This document shows positions 63,943 to 64,000 of a DNA stretch of 64,000 nt, piece after piece. The notes beneath the pieces were generated by a model that did no database searches, was not told where the DNA came from, and worked only from the letters and a program-made list of their open reading frames with translations. The stretch is from Deinococcus depolymerans. GTDB taxonomy: Bacteria; Deinococcota; Deinococci; Deinococcales; Deinococcaceae. Each line of letters starts with the position of its first letter. The first letter of the stretch is position 1. The stretch is from the NCBI RefSeq assembly GCF_039522025.1, contig NZ_BAAADB010000019.1, forward strand, positions 120,049 to 184,048. Direction: 5' to 3'. The translations under genes and the position numbers were made by a program.

Positions 63943-64000
<58 letters not shown>

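Overview
The window is bacterial chromosome from a member of the genus Deinococcus. This rests on very high GC with C/G-ending codons, a set of lineage-typical genes (CrtO, CruF and a carotenoid cytochrome P450 of the deinoxanthin pathway; a CbiX-like protein with a DR2241-type Fe-S tail; a BshB-type bacillithiol deacetylase; a b/c quinol oxidoreductase operon like that of Thermus), many starts with a -10 hexamer (TAnnnT) only 6-8 nt before ATG/GTG (leaderless mRNAs), and a 23S rRNA gene with its own promoter and no 16S gene next to it. No insertion sequence, prophage or CRISPR array was seen.

Layout. 1-8.8 kb: purC (cut by the window edge) preceded by a small overlapping upstream ORF, CbiX-like protein, cyclophilin, Na+/H+ antiporter, rpoZ, gnd, tRNA-Thr, bacillithiol deacetylase, and an orphan ParA with a peroxiredoxin. 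9-14.7 kb: acyl-ACP desaturase, a YdjC-type deacetylase with a sugar-type transporter, prmC, jag, and a low-molecular-weight phosphatase. 14.7-24.3 kb, minus strand: a carotenoid block, reading from right to left crtO, Nudix, cruF, acyltransferase, glycosyltransferase, a secreted protein, crtD-like desaturase and P450, followed by a DUF418 membrane protein. 24.5-31 kb: an XRE regulator with a small membrane protein, GNAT and SnoaL-like proteins, a Deinococcus-type protein of unknown function, mutY and uppS.

31.3-46.1 kb is a nearly 15-kb surface locus: a small exported protein, a 748-aa exported protein, a 929-aa DUF11/SdrD-B-like protein, a 1592-aa protein ending in an apparent outer-membrane beta-barrel, and a 1393-aa DUF11/propeller-like protein. 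Its first and last transcription units share an unusual promoter layout (direct repeat GTAAG-N6-GYAAG exactly 11 nt before the -10), which suggests common control by an unknown activator.

46-64 kb: EamA exporter, CvpA-like protein, a NarL-type response regulator, a class A beta-lactamase-like hydrolase without a signal peptide, the menaquinol:cytochrome c oxidoreductase operon (cytochrome c with extra membrane helices, Rieske, cytochrome b), an IscA-type protein, an oligopeptide ABC importer without its ATPase, rodA, a DHFR-like reductase, a DUF937/Ig protein, a phosphodiester glycosidase-like protein and the start of a 23S rRNA gene.

Scattered through the window are nine copies of a 130-160 bp repeat with inverted ends (ATACGGACTCCG / CGGAATCCGTAT) and internal hairpins whose arms covary. 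All lie in the same orientation, and most have one end overlapping the stop codon of a neighbouring gene. This repeat family and the surface locus are the two most interesting signals.
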